Below, piece after piece: positions 1 to 13,400 of a stretch of DNA of 64,000 bases (the stretch's first letter is position 1; each line of letters opens with the position of its first letter). Source of the stretch: Labyrinthula sp. Ha. Lineage: Eukaryota > Sar > Bigyra > Labyrinthulida > Labyrinthulaceae. The DNA lies in the NCBI GenBank assembly GCA_015227615.1, contig JAALGZ010000023.1, forward strand, positions 310,001 to 374,000, given 5' to 3'. Both the position numbers and the translations under genes were made by a program. The notes beneath the pieces are model-generated. The model saw only the letters and a list, made by a program, of their open reading frames with translations. It did no database searches and was not told the DNA's origin.

Positions 1-1961
1 ATACACACAGTAAATACAGTTGAGACTTAAGGGTTGGAAATAGTAAACTAAAAGATTTTTATGGTGAAACCAAGTATATATCAACCAATAAGTACTTATT
101 AACTGCTAAGGTTGCATGTCTATAGAAAGTATATAAATTTAATTGTTGACTTATTCAAATCTTTACATCTAGAAAAATAGAACTATGGTCGAGCTTCTCC
201 AAATTTGGGTAATTAGAGGACGCAAATGCAGTGGGATTCCACAAAAGAGTTTATTCCATTAGCAAAATTACGAACTCCCGCTGTTTAGCGAAGCTCAAAT
301 CTAGTATGCAAAACAGGGCAAGAAATCAGATTATTTGAATTGAGAAGCGTTGAAGTAGTCAAGGCTTCGTAATGGAAGATAGAATGGATATGAGTTCTGT
401 GTGAAATCTAAATCTTCAGGAGGAATGTGCTCTTGATAACGTATAATCTTGCTATATGGTAGATATATTTCTGGATGTGTTGATATAACTTTCTGGGTGG
501 ATGTGCTCCAGCCCCCAAGTATTCTTGAGTACTTCAATGTATATGAAGAATGGCAACTAGCTCGCTATCTAAAAGAGACAATATATAAACAAAATTCTTG
601 ATGTTACAAGAAGGCATCGGCATTGATGAAATTCATTATTAATAATTTGATAATTGCTAAGACTTTTGATTAACACCAAGAAAAACGAGATTTTAATTAG
701 TATCAAATTATTCTGAATTTGTTCTGGCTGTCAGTATTAGACTGGCCAAGAAGCTTCCATCATTCTTGCACTGCAAGAAAACCAATATATATATGGAGAA
801 ACGACTCGGGAATAATCAGGTGACAGGATACAGCTGAACCACAATGGCTATTTCTTAAAGATTTTCCTACGATGCAAAAGTAAAATATTTTATTGATCAT
901 TCAGCTCAAGGCCTTGTGGTCCATTCTTGTATGATAATTAATTGATAATCAATCAATAAAAAAGTTAGGCACAATTTATTGATAAATATTAATAAATCAA
1001 ATCCAATCACAAAGTGCAAGCAGTCTAATGTAAGGCCATGTCTTGAGGAGAGCGGTGTCTGCATATGCGGGCAGATTCTTCTAGCAATTAATTCGGTACA
1101 AGATATGGATAAATCAGTTCATGGTTGACGACTTGTATTTAACATGTGTATAAAGTTGTTAGAATCTTGGATTGACATCGATATCCTTAGGCTCGGAACG
1201 TTAGTTCACACTAGTTAAAAATGGAGATCTAGGTAATCATTAATTCATAATGTATTGGAAAATTTTAGTATTACACACACACAAGACTAAAGCTCACCAA
1301 TCAAGTAGAGTTGCAAAAAATGTTCTTAAGCAAACAAAAGATGGAGCCTGCAGGTATAACAGAGTTTAGTTTGTGGAAGCTGGAAGTTGCTATTGATAAA
1401 CACCTCCTAATTTATCCGCTACAGTTTGCCTTGGTTTTAGTGCAAGGTTTTTAATACTTTCTAGTTTGAGTTTTGATATGAAAAATAAGTAATGAATACA
1501 TTTAAAAATGAAGAGGGAGCCTGTAGTGTATCAAAGTCAACACTTTCAATGTTGAGGATTACAATTTCAATCTTGGAAGATTGATTTTGTTGAACGGTTT
1601 GATACTTAGAAGTTTTGTGGCATAAAATTTGAATGATGATATCAAAGCAAAGATCTGAAATTGACTAAATTTCATAGAAAGACTTATTAAGAGATGAATT
1701 TTTTAACTATACAAGTAGTAGCTAGCTCCCCATCATCTAGAAACCCAGCTCTGCAATATTACCAGTTATCTAGTCTTTCTTAAACACCTAGTGTCTTGAA
1801 TTGTATGTTTATTGCAGGCTCCATCCTCATGTTAGTTATTGTTATTAAGATGTTTCTTGTTTCCAGAATGTTTCAACGTGGCTTATAATGAAGAAGCACG
1901 AAATTCAGGCGACATAAATCTCCATTCTATACAAGGATCAAATTGCGTAGTGCTGGCATTA

Positions 1962-1991
1962 GAGCCTGGTGTTAGAACTAACACCAGGCTC
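1962..1991. repeat. perfect hairpin palindrome, 14-bp arms
   Basis: The left arm GAGCCTGGTGTTAG is followed by two bases (AA) and then its exact reverse complement. Such a perfect GC-richer palindrome stands out from the AT-rich surroundings. No gene or transposon boundary is visible at it. Confidence 0.85.
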
Positions 1992-2045
1992 AAACGTGAA
2001 TACTTGAGTACCGCGAGTTGCATGAAACAAAAAGTTTTAATTTAA

Positions 2046-2065
2046 TAACGTTAAATTTAACGTTA
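2046..2065. repeat. perfect 20-bp palindrome built on AACGTT
   Basis: The sequence TAACGTTAAA is followed directly by its reverse complement, giving a self-complementary 20-mer. It lies about 55 bp downstream of the 1962-1991 hairpin. It could be a symmetric protein-binding site or a relic of a mobile element end; the sequence does not decide. Confidence 0.8.
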
Positions 2066-3704
2066 CAACGATGTTTTAACCTAGTTTCAGACACAAAGGT
2101 GGTACACCAGATATGACACTGGATAAAAAGTTTCATTATGCATTACTTGTTCACCGGTTTTTGTTATTATGTGTTACTCCTAAAAAATATGAGGTGAAAT
2201 GTGTTTCAGAGGAAGTGATGTACAATTGTCGGCAAGACTCGGGTATCATTTGAAAAAAAAACTTGCAGAGATGAATAGTGTCACTACGCTTTTGAAAAAT
2301 AAGATGCCATGTGTCAGCACACCTTGAAGATCTTTTGGAAAAGTTAAAGAACTTGTTGCAATACAAAGGGATATGGAAAGGATACTTGAAACATCTGTTA
2401 TGTACCTTTTCCAAGCAAACGCTTGGGCATCCATATACAGAAAAACTAATAGCATATTGAAAGCGCACCAGTAACTGGTAATTCGGTACTCACGTCTTTC
2501 CGATAGTCGTAAACAGTAACTTAACCATAAGAAACTCCATTAACCCGATATGACAAATATTGAATCTACTTGAGAATTAATCTCGAGTAAGTGAAAGATA
2601 TGAGAACAGTTTTCTCAGTTGCTAAGAATATTCTAGTATATGTCTCGAGTTACATACCTTAGTTATGGGATATTAGGAGCTTGACAAATTTCACTGTCAT
2701 TGTAGATAGTATATTTTTAGAAGAAAAAACTGATTTATATTATCTCATACCTGCTGCAAAATATCAATGTCTAAGTGGTTTGGAGGCACTGGTGTTGTTC
2801 ACGCAAAGTAGCCCAATCTTCTATGAGCAGTACGAAAGATTTTCCGGTCAAATCAGCTTTAGTCCAAATGTATGATCTAGTGTTTTGCTAACCTCTTAGC
2901 AAAATGGTACGGAAGTTACAGCTATATGTTTTGCTTAAACTGTGGGAAGTCATTGGGTAACGAGAAGAGTTAAGATATATGTCCATTGTCTTGAAGCATT
3001 CTTTAAGTTAATAGAGTTTATAAACTTTCACAATTCCAAAACAAGCACTTTTCATCATTAAATTATTTAGGTTCAAAGGTAATAAAAACTAAGTCCTAGC
3101 ATTATTGAGCCTTCTCTGTTATATTTTCTAGAACTTAAGGATATAAGTGGTTTCAGGGAAGTCACAAGGTACCGTTCAAAGTTGTGAAGAAAATCTATAT
3201 ACAACTTATAATTAAAAAAATCTACCTAATCTAATTGTGTTTTGGTATTTCTATCCGAATTAAATTTTTCTGACTTCAGGTATTAAGAATATGAGTTTAG
3301 AATAGGGCAAGTCATACTTACATGAAAGAGTTACTTCAAATCCAAATATTCCCTAAAACAATATCTCAAATAAAAAACAGTATAGTACTCGATTCGTCTT
3401 GAAAAAACTTTAATATATGTATATATATCTCGAAACTTATGACTATGTTTTTCTTGTTAAATATACACAGTAATTTAGTATTGAACCAATTTGTAGTTTA
3501 TGTATTTTCAGATTAATCGATCATCCCGAAAATAGATTAAAGAAGGGACATAAAACCGAAATTTACGACATCTGATTGGCCAAGCATGGACATCAGAGCA
3601 ATCAAATTCCGAGAAATATCCAATTAAATCACGTTAATTTATTATTCTACCGATCAAATAATCACGGAGTTACCGTTTAAAAAAGTAGAACGACAAAGAG
3701 CTGA

Positions 3705-3769
3705 ATGAGTGAATCCAGCGTGCCTCTTCGTAGAGAGAACAAGGATGTCCTGAAAGATCCAAAATTGGT
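3705..3769 (+). other. possible upstream first coding exon of the transporter
   Basis: An ATG at 3705 opens a hydrophilic, charged stretch (MSESSVPLRRENKDVLKDPK). A GTAAAT donor at 3770 and a TTAG acceptor ending at 3834 would splice it in phase into the transporter frame just after the simpler start at 3827. The 65-nt intron would be longer than the other two. Confidence 0.45.
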
Positions 3770-3826
3770 GTAAATCTTTTCATTTACCCGTTTTAACCCC
3801 GTTAAATACAACCTCTCGGAATAATT

Positions 3827-6800
3827 ATGCTTAGCAAGAAGGAACTGATCAAATCCTTCGAAGAGTTCAAATCAATCCTGCGAGATAAAGATATGAAGAA
3901 GGAATTGTTGAATGTTGAAGTATTATCTTACTTTGTTGTTGCTATACTATGCGCAGCAATGGCCTCCGCTGATCTTGTATCCGCATTTCACAACGACGGG
4001 TAACTTCTTTTTCCTCTTCATCTCCCTAGTTGGCTTGTAATTGGTGTAGTAGGCTTTATGTTCATCGCTCTACTGAATGACAGGATGCCTGCAGACTTTG
4101 TAATGGCCCTTTCCCTTGCCGTTGTAATAGCAACAGGTATCGTCACTACAGAAGAGGTACTGAGTTAAACTCATCTTATTTTAGGGATTAGCGGGTTTTG
4201 CTTCTTCGGCTGTTTTAGCAGTAGCGGTTTTATACGGAGTTGCTGCAAGTGTTACTGCTACAGGTGCTTTAGATTACTTCATGGGGAAACTTCTTGGAAA
4301 TCCAAAATCTCTTTTGGGTGCTCAAGTTAGGATCATGCTCCCTACTGCTTTAATCTCAGGGTTTATGAATAATACGCCAGTTGTTGCTATTCTGATTCCA
4401 ATCATTCAAAATTGGAGTAAGAAGATAAATAATGTTCGTGATGATATAAGCTCCTCGCAGTTATTTATCCCGCTGTCGTTTGCTTCAATCTTAGGTGGTA
4501 CTTGTACCCTAATAGGGACATCTACAAATCTAGTGGTAGCAGGAAAAGCTCAAGATACTGTTGGGATTGAACTTAGTTTATTTGAACTTGGAATGTTTGG
4601 TGTTCCTGTTTTATTTACGGGATTGACCTATATTGTATTGTTTTCACCGTGGTTACTGCCTTCAAATGAAGTTCTGAGAAAGAGAAACTTAATTGATTCG
4701 GCTCCAAGTAAGAAATCAGGAGCTAAACTAGAAAGAAGGCAAAGTGTTATTCTAGGGGACTTTTCCAATGAGGCACTTTTTCTATCTTGTTTGGTTAACC
4801 CAGAGTCTGCCGTTGTTAACAAGACTGTAAAAGATGGTGGACTTCGACAACTCAAGGGTCGTTTTCTGACTTCGGTTCAAAGGAGAGACCAGATTTTTCA
4901 AGCAGTTAGTCCAGAGTTTGTAGTTCATGCTTTTGATGTGCTTCATTTTTCTGGTGTTGGATTAAACTTTTTTGAGTTTTGTGGAAATAGAGGGTTTACA
5001 CCAATTACGGAAGAAAATCAGAATGAAGTTCTTTCTAAAGCAGTTAATTATGCACCTGAACAACCTGAATCAGCTTATGTCGAGCCTGATGGGAACTTTG
5101 ATGATTTGAACGAGAACAAAGCATTGCATAGAGTTAACAGTATATATTCTGATTTCGAACTGGATCCGTCCATCGTATCAAGTAAGAGCTCCAGATTGAA
5201 AGTGGGCACATTTGATAGCAGATTGGTGAAAGCCATCGTTAGATCAACTGGCGAACTACCGCAGAAAACTACCATGGAAAGTAATTTTAGAACGAACTAT
5301 AAAGCTGTTATCATATCCATACAACGTGCTAAGCATACTACACAGGAGAAAACATTTCCAGGACATCAACTTGGACGGTTTGTGTTTAAGGCAGGCGATG
5401 AGCTTGAACTTATGCTGCATGATGATTTTTCGTGGGAAGATGCTCGAATTGCGCGTGATTTAAAGCTAGCCCCTTCACACTCTCTTTCTCACACTAAATC
5501 TAGCAGGTCTAGTTCAGGAGAAAGTGCTGATTTCACTGACAAATTAGAGAGTGGAAGCTTTGGAAAGAAGCTTGAGAAAGGGTTTTGGCTTTCTATGAGA
5601 GTGGCCGATAGCAGTAGGTTAATAGGAGCAAAGTCTCTTGTGGGACAAACTATTAATTCTGCGGGACTCAGAGGTCTTCCAGGACTTTTCGTAATTGCGC
5701 TGGAGAGACAGGGAAAGTTTATTCACGCTGTTTCTTCAAAGGAAGTCCTAGAAAAAGGTGATATTCTTTGGTTTATTGGAGAAAGAGAGGCAGTGAGTAC
5801 TCTTAGAAGAATTCCTGGATTAGAATCTCCTGCTCACGTAAGTTCTCAGGTTCAAAAGTTAAAACTTCTCAATGTGGAAAGAAGATTGGTGGAATGTGTG
5901 ATTAGTATGACCTCTGATATGCTTGGAAAAACAATCAAAGAGGCTAGGTTTAGGTCTAGGTTTAGGGCGGCTATTGTTGCTGTTCATCGAGAAGGTCAAA
6001 GGGTATTAGAAACAATTGGTGATATTGAACTGAAGGCAGGTGATGTGTTAGTTTTAGATACAGGTCCAAATTTTGTGCAACGTTTCAGAAATGATCCTAA
6101 TTTTCTTCTTGTTGCCGAAATTGAAAACTCAGAAGTACCTCAGTTTGCAAAGTTTTACCTAGCTATGTTTGGTCTTGCTATGATGATGTTGCTTACCGGG
6201 GCTTTTGATGTTAGTTTGGTAGTTTCGGCCGTGTTCTGTTTAGCTCTCATGTGCTCATTCCAACTAATTTCTACCCAAAGGGTTAGGGACTCTATTAACT
6301 GGGGTGTTATAGTGACTATTGCTTGTGCTTTTGGATTAAGTTCGGCTTTGGAAAATTCAAATGTTGCTACTACTATCGGGTCTGGATTAGTTGATCTGGC
6401 TGAATTGTCAGGAACTGGTGAAGTTGGTATATTAGTTGCTGTTTACGTAGCCACAGTTGTGCTTTCTATCGTAATTGCGAATAACGCTGCTGCTCTACTG
6501 ATGTTTCCTATTGCATTAGAGGCTGTGAACCAATACACAGGAGTAAGTACTGATGTTTTCGCCGCAGGAGAACAAGATGATGATGCTTATGATCTCTTAG
6601 TGAAGGTTTTATATGTCTTGATGTTGGCAGCTAGTTCCAGTTTCTCCACACCTTTTGGATATCAAACAAATCTAATGGTTTATGGTCCTGGAAACTATCT
6701 CTTCAAAGATTTTCTTATGTTTGGTTTACCAATGCAACTATGGCAAGCGGTTTTTGGTGTATTGTTTGTATACTATGCTGACTACTGGGGTCTTTGCTGG

Positions 6801-6926
6801 ATAATCAGTATTTCTGGGTTCGCAGGAATTTGTTTCTTAATGCATTGGAAAACTATGAAAACTGTAGATGTTGCAGAAGTTGAACGGGGGAGCTACGCTG
6901 AAAGCATAATTGCCTCTTCAGAATGA
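3827..6926 (+). CDS. SLC13-type sulfate/anion transporter with four RCK_C repeats (SAC1-like architecture)
   Basis: Three exons, 3827-3999, 4030-4156 and 4185-6926, give about 1013 residues ending at TGA. The N-terminal membrane half includes the NNTP motif near residue 162 and the STN motif near residues 213-215 (GGTCTLIGTSTNL), both diagnostic of SLC13 permeases. Residues about 290-755 form a large cytosolic insert with four RCK_C (TrkA-C) repeats; LVGQTINSAGLRGLPGLFVI is the clearest. The C-terminal membrane half repeats the pattern (ANNAAALLMFP, then STPFGYQTNLM). SLC13 members with this insert are plasma-membrane sulfate or other divalent-anion transporters in algae, for example Chlamydomonas SAC1/SLT; the substrate here is inferred. 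An upstream ATG at 3705 joined by a 65-nt intron (3770-3834) would enter the same frame and add about 21 residues, so the true start may be 3705. No interruption is seen. Confidence 0.93.
4000..4029 (+). other. 30-nt intron in the transporter gene
   Basis: It begins GTAACT and ends CCCTAG. Removing it joins GAC-GG to T-TGG and continues an SLC13-like reading frame into a membrane segment; reading through meets a stop at once. The middle is almost pure pyrimidine. Confidence 0.85.
4157..4184 (+). other. 28-nt intron in the transporter gene
   Basis: It begins GTACTG and ends TTTTAG. Splicing joins ACTACAGAAGAG to GGATTAGCG, giving TTEEGLAGFASSAV, as expected for SLC13 proteins; unspliced it carries an in-frame stop. 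Its length matches the intron found in the Roc-COR pseudogene. Confidence 0.85.
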
Positions 6927-9900
6927 TAAAATAGTAGAATTAGAGTTAGGCTAAGAAAATATTGCCAAGTTAAAGTGTAACAACAGGTGTTGTGTATAAT
7001 TTACTAATTAGTTTGTTTTTACGTAATCTCTTGAAGATACTTAAAATATCGACTCTGTAGTTTTCATGAGATATATCAGTCTTACAGCTTTTGCTTGAAA
7101 CTTTGTTTTGTTTAAGTAAAGAAATATCTTTTTGCCACTTAAACTTAATGCAGAGGTTATGCAGTCATAACTTTTAGGTTGAACAGAATGAATAGCCATT
7201 CCACAGACACATAAAAAACCGAACTTCTCTCAAAAAAGAAAAAGATCAGTAGTAGAAACATTTTTTCCTGAAACTTTCTTTGATAAAGTTTCTTCACTAG
7301 CCAAGAAATATATTCACAGAATTTAATGGTTTGTTTATTTTGACAGTTCTTTTTGAAGTATAATAATAATCTACTTAAGATTAAAACCTCTAAAAAGGTA
7401 TAATGACTATTCTAAAGGGAATTAATACCTTAATACAGTTAAAACTTAATTAAAGGAAGTATTTACTGTAAAATAAAATGCTTAGGGAATCTGAGCTAGC
7501 AAGATTAACCACATTTAAACAAGCTAGAAAAGCATAAGAAAAATTTAACCAATCAAAGTCTACTTAATCATTTGTAAGGGTTTGTTGAAAAAAAACGTAT
7601 ATTAACTATCTTAATTAACCTAGTCTATTACTTTGCCTATAGTGCATCTAATCCATGTGGTTAAACTAATTTTTATCAGCTAAACAGCAGCTGACAGACT
7701 ATCAAACATTATCATTCACTTTTTCCAGAGATTCTGCGAGTTGAAAAATAGGTTTACCTTTTTGTATTTAAAGTGTTGTTTTTCATTTTAAAGTTATTCT
7801 ATTATATGTTTGGATATTATATCATATTACCTTAAAATTCTCCATTAAGATTTTAGGCAATATTACTATTCATCAATCTCTTTTATATAAATATTAAGCA
7901 ACAATTATTAACAAAATTTTCGAGTCTGTTTTGATAAAATACTCAGGAATAACATTTGTTTGTTGTCTAGAGTTTGTGCATGTAAAATGAACCAAATAAA
8001 GTTTTTTTTATTTATTATTGTATGAAAGATAATAATACTTTTATCGCACAGTACAAGTTCACATATTAATTTTGTTGAACAGTAGAGAAACAAAGTATAT
8101 AATTATGTAAGCAAATGTAACTAACAAAATAAGTTTGAACTATGAAAAGAAAAAATTAAATTTAATGACTTTATACTGGACCTTGTAACTCATGGATTTC
8201 TAAATAGAATATACAATCTTGATAGGTGATACTAGTTGAATTCATTTATCTTATGTTTCATATGAATAAGTTTTCTTTGTAATTAAACTTCATTTGGGAA
8301 AAATAATTTATTTCCATAGTTTTCTCTAATTCTTTCTTCAAGAAAATAGATATTTTTCTTTTTTGAAATATTTAAATATTTCCACTAGAAGTATATTTGT
8401 TAACTTTTTTAATGAAACGATACAGGATTAAAATCATAGGAACTTTCACGTAGCCTCACTGAAGAATTAACGTTCTCCTCTTTAAGTTAAAGCTCATCTC
8501 CCTCAACAACCTCTTGTTCTATTCACTAAACCTTCTTACAAGCGCAAATTACTAAGTCTTAGTAATCCTACCAAAGTAGCATTATTCTATACAAAACAAG
8601 AATATTGAAACCAATAACGGGGCAAAAAACTTTCTAACTATTTTTTGCTGATTAATTACTTCTTTTCATTGTAGTTTTATTAAACATAGATCATTACCTG
8701 GTAGTAATACCATTTCACACCTTCTAGTTGTAAAAGGAATGTCGCTTAATAGTATTTATATGAAATCAAAATTCCCATGAAAAACACCCCAAACTTTCTT
8801 TGAAGAAGCATCTACCAAATGCAATCTTATACTTCATTAAGCTTCAATATTTGACAATGTACAAAACATATAAAAAATTATGAGATAGAAAAAGAAAACA
8901 TATGTTCTCTTAGCAAATTATTTTCTATCTAGTGGACTCGCAATACAAAGCGAAAAATCTAAGCTTCAAAGAGAAAAATTTGTCAACAGCTTAATAAATT
9001 TAAAGATATCCTTGATAATTAATCAATAACTTGCACTGTTTTATATTAGCATAAACATTGTATCCACTTACTAATAAGAAGATGACCATAAATATATTCA
9101 AAATTTCAAAACGTATACCAGTATAGATTCTTCGTTCACAATAGACAAGAGATTAGAAAACAATTATTAAAAAAAACATTGTATTATATTTTTGGAAAAA
9201 TCCGTACATTATATAAGCTTCTTATTTGGGGTTATAGATAAAAATATTCTGTAAACAATGGTTCATAGGCTAAAGATGTTCTTTTTACTTAGGAAGAAAA
9301 AATGGTCCGAGTTGGATTCAAAGGGAACAATGCAAAATCTTCTAAGCGGAAGTTATTTTCAAACTCAGTTCTTATTTCATTTTATGGCTCAGACTTGATG
9401 TTAAAAAATGATATATGCCTAAAAAGAATCATCTTAAAAAGAAACAAATAGATCGGTCTTGAATGCTTTTACGTCAAACCGTTAACCTAAGTACCTTGAA
9501 AAACTGATATGCCTTAATAGTTATTCTCGTTGCTTTTTTCTTGTTTTTTTTGTATTGGACTCTAACTCTGACTCTTATGGTCATAGTATTCATCCAATAA
9601 CTTCAATCTACTCACCCAATCACATATATCTAACTTTTTCATACAATACTTCAATAAATTAAGTCTCAGAATGATACACAAATAATTTATTAACGAAAAT
9701 CTCTTTAATGAAAAAAAATCATTTTGATAAATATTCTTCCAATATTATAAATATACTTCTGAAACTAAAGCAATTGAAGAGGGCGAAGTTCGCCGAAAAC
9801 TTAATATTTGTTTTCTCTATTGATTGTACATCAAAAAAGGGTGAAAGTTTTGTTTTGCTAGAAAAGTATTAATTAATAATAAAATAAAAGCAGAATACAA

Positions 9901-10342
9901 GAAATAATATCAAAATATTTTGTAATATTTTCCAATTAAATAAAGATATAAATATATATTATTCATACTATAGTTTTTCTTATGATAATTCTTTAAAGTA
10001 ATATAAATATATCATTCATTTAAACAGTAGAATAATTAAAGGAATAATAGCTTTCTATTATAGCTAGAAAATGAAGAAAATAAAGACTTAAAAGTATAAG
10101 ACAATAATTCATGATTTGATTTACTTAAATATTTAAGTACAAACTTGACTGTTAAGTTCTTTCTACCAAGAACGGATTTAAAAACAATCCATTCAAGAGA
10201 TTAAAAATAGAAATGATAATAATATTTTGAGAAAATCAAAACATGTTGTTTTAAAATTATTAACTTTTTTTATTGTTTCTGTGTTTCTAACTATATTTTT
10301 TGTATTAACTTGTTAGTTTAGATTTCAAAGTATGGAATTCAT
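6927..10342. other. AT-rich intergenic region, no gene seen
   Basis: About 3.4 kb without a convincing coding frame, RNA gene or repeat. It contains many A and T runs. The first hundred bases should hold the 3' end of the transporter transcript, but no clear processing signal can be singled out. Confidence 0.5.
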
Positions 10343-10442
10343 ACAGTGTTTAACTGGGAATCCGTTTTTTTACACATGTGTAATTTTACACACGGCAAAT
10401 GATTGGTTGAATTTTTTTGTGTATGGTCAAATGAGACATAGG
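10343..10442 (+). repeat. left terminal inverted repeat of the 10.3-16.0 kb element
   Basis: It starts CAGTGTTTAACTGGG and includes TTTTACACACGGCAA, matched in inverted form by the right end. The exact outer boundary is uncertain. Confidence 0.5.
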
Positions 10443-10467
10443 GTAAAAATAAAAATTGTTGACATTT

Positions 10468-13400
10468 AATTTTGGGCACGAAGCAAGAAAAACAGTTAAA
10501 TGTCCTTGCCTCAACGGAGCTGCTTGACTTCGACCTCCACGGAGGGCCTAGAGTGTGCGAGCCAGCGTGAACAGAGACTACTTGCAGTTTCTGTGAACGT
10601 AGGTGGTCTTACTACAACAAAACTTAACCTTTTATGAGAAAAAAACTCAGCAACTGTCAGTTTTGATGTTGCAAGAGTTACATGTAAATGGCTACAAGAT
10701 GTTGATGGAAAAGGTGAAAGTCAGCAGCAGCAAAGGTAAGTGGTTTTTCTCAAAACCACCTACTGAAGCTGCAGGCGTGGCGATCTACTTGGCTGAAGAA
10801 CTTCATTGCAACGTCTCTACAGTTCAAAGTACTAGCGGCAGGATCCTGAAAGTAGTTCTTCAAGGTACTGGCAAGAAAAAGATTAGTGTGATGCACTGCT
10901 ACGCTCCACACTGTAGACTGGGCAGAGAAGCCTACAGAGATTTACTGAAGGAACTGAGCGGATTAACAAGGAATTTGAACAAGAGAAGGACGTTACTCTT
11001 AGGTGAAGATTTTAATGCTCAAGTGAGTAGAACGGCGCTGAAGAAGGAAGGTAAATTGGGGTTCTCAAGAAGAAGTAATACGAATGGAAAGCTGCTGGAG
11101 GGTTGGTTAAAACTTAAAGGGTACTCAATTGTTAATCACAGGCATGTAACTCGGAAGAAAGGAACAAAAAAAACATGGAACATTCTATTCCCGATATGAT
11201 AATACGAAGATATCAGAAATTGACTTCTTCATTACCAACAAACCAGAAAGAATTTACCTGTTCAAGCCAAGAAGAGATATTAGCAGCTGGATCTGGCAGA
11301 AGGAGAAGTTTGATCACATCGCTATCATGGTAGAGCTGAGAAAATTCCACAGAGGCAAGAAAAGATGGGGAAAAATGCCCGAGAAAGACCTCTTTCAACT
11401 TCTCTCCAACAAACAACTTGCACAGGAGCTGGACCAAAGGACCACAATGGAACTCCTAAACCTAAAAGAGGAAGAAAGAGATTACAAAGCCTTGACCCAA
11501 ATCATTACTAAGCTGGTAAAAGACCTTATATCTGAACAGAGCAACAACACAATTGAGCAGAGAACACTCGATCAAACAATAGAACTACTACGAAGGAGGA
11601 ACAAACTCTGGAACTCACCAACAGCAAGAGAAAAGAAGGAGCTCATGAACGCAGTGAAGAGAAATGTAAGGGAAAACAAACGGAACTGGTACATAGAAAT
11701 TACTAGCAAAATACAGCTACTGTTTGAGCAAAACCGCACAAGAGAAGCGTACGCACTGCTGAATCTGGTAAAGTCAACAACGAAGACATATGCCCGGACC
11801 ACTAAAGATGATAAAGGAAATAAAGTAGATTCGTGCCAGAGGTTGAAAATACCCAGTGACTCTAGAGCCAGTCAACAACTCCCACCAATACCGAAAATAC
11901 ACCTGACCCAAGAAGAAAAGGTGCATTACTGTAGTCCAATATATGAACCGGCTCCAGAAGAACACAAAAACTCTAATCCTCCGCTAATGGATGAAGTCAT
12001 GGTATGCATAAGACAGCTAAAGAATAATCGTGCCACAGGTGTTGATTGCATCAACAACGAAGTGTTGAAAGCATCACCAGCTGTCCAGAAAATTCTGCTA
12101 AGAGAAATCCAAGAACTCTTCAGAAAAACAGCATTAAGCCAAAGAATTAAGAAGCAATTCTGATTTGGGGAAATTATTCATATCTACAAACAAAAAGGAG
12201 AAAAGAATTCACCTGGATCATAAAGGCCCATAGCACTCTTGAACACAGCCTTCAAATTAACAACGAAAATAATCCACAATCGACTTCAACCAATTATCAA
12301 TAAACTATCTTCTTATCAAGCAGGTTTTAGATCAGGACACTCAGCAATAAACAAAATTGAAATCCTAAACAATATTGTGAAGAAAAAACTGCTGCAGAGC
12401 ACAAAACTGAAACTTCTCTTCATTGACTTTCAAAAGGCTTTTGACTCTGTTAACCATGACTTCGTACAACTGTCGTTGAAGGAGCATGGAGTTCCTAGCA
12501 AACTCAGGAAACTTATCCGAGTATTATATAAAAATGCTACAGTCAAAGTCTCAGAAGGGAAACATATGTCTAAAACGGTACACTTGAGAAGAGGAGTACC
12601 TCAAGGAGACTCACTTTATCCAGCTATATTCATACTGGTGCTCAATTCTACAATAAAAAGGATAAATACAAATACCTTGGCAAACGTAGAAGTATCAGGA
12701 AGCATCTTTAACTATTTAGCTTTTGCAGACGACTTGGTTGCACTTTGTGAAAACAACAACCAAATAAGTTCCTTCATTGAGCAACTTTACAAACTTGAAT
12801 CCCTCTCTGGCCTAAGAATAAACCTAAGTAAAACAAAAATACTATTAACAGACGAAGGATATTCTTTGACAGGACAGATACCGGATAAAACCATAAATAA
12901 ACTTCTCATCAACTTTTTCTACGAAAAGTGCCAAACATACTTCCATTGAGAGAAGTCTTTAAAGGCACACCTTAGAAGTCGTTTTTGCGATGGAACTTTA
13001 AATCGAAGGAGAGCAGGAACATTAGCTGTCAAAGACACTAAATACATCGTCCAGAAGATGCTGCAACCAGTAGCTGAATCAATATCAGTGCTAGGAGAAG
13101 AAGTCCAACCAGTTAAGGAAATGAAGTATCTAGGCGCGGTCTTTAACTCCACTGGAATAGCGCAGGAACATGTGCTGTCCAACTTAGACAAGTGCGAAGC
13201 AAGACTTACCAAATACAGGGACATACTCTCCTGCAATACCCTGACCAGAAAAATAAAGAGACAACTTGCACGCAGCATGGTTCTAGTTCCTGGAATATAT
13301 AACCTCGGCAACTGGCCCCTAAACGATGATATAAAAAAGAAACTAAACCTTTTGACAAGAAAGATAAACTCCATCCTGAACAACGTGCCAATCCAAGAAT

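Larger units (their letters stand above)
1..3704. other. AT-rich non-coding stretch upstream of the transporter gene
   Basis: I see no convincing gene in this stretch. The short open frames (for example 331-537, 1839-2045 and 2681-2875) have no recognisable motifs and look like chance. Two strong palindromes at 1962-1991 and 2046-2065 are listed separately. A 13-base inverted pair, GATGGAGCCTGCA and its complement, lies near 1341 and 1827 without matching flanking duplications. The last few hundred bases should hold the promoter of the transporter, but I cannot point to a specific element. Confidence 0.5.

Noticed and set aside
2151-2468. 105-codon minus-strand frame overlapped by another at 2246-2455
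   Set aside because: Two overlapping frames with no motif and low-complexity composition; chance is more likely.
4157-4184. possible non-standard genetic code explaining in-frame stops
   Set aside because: TAA and TGA both end intact frames, and the apparent stops in the transporter are removed by GT-AG introns.
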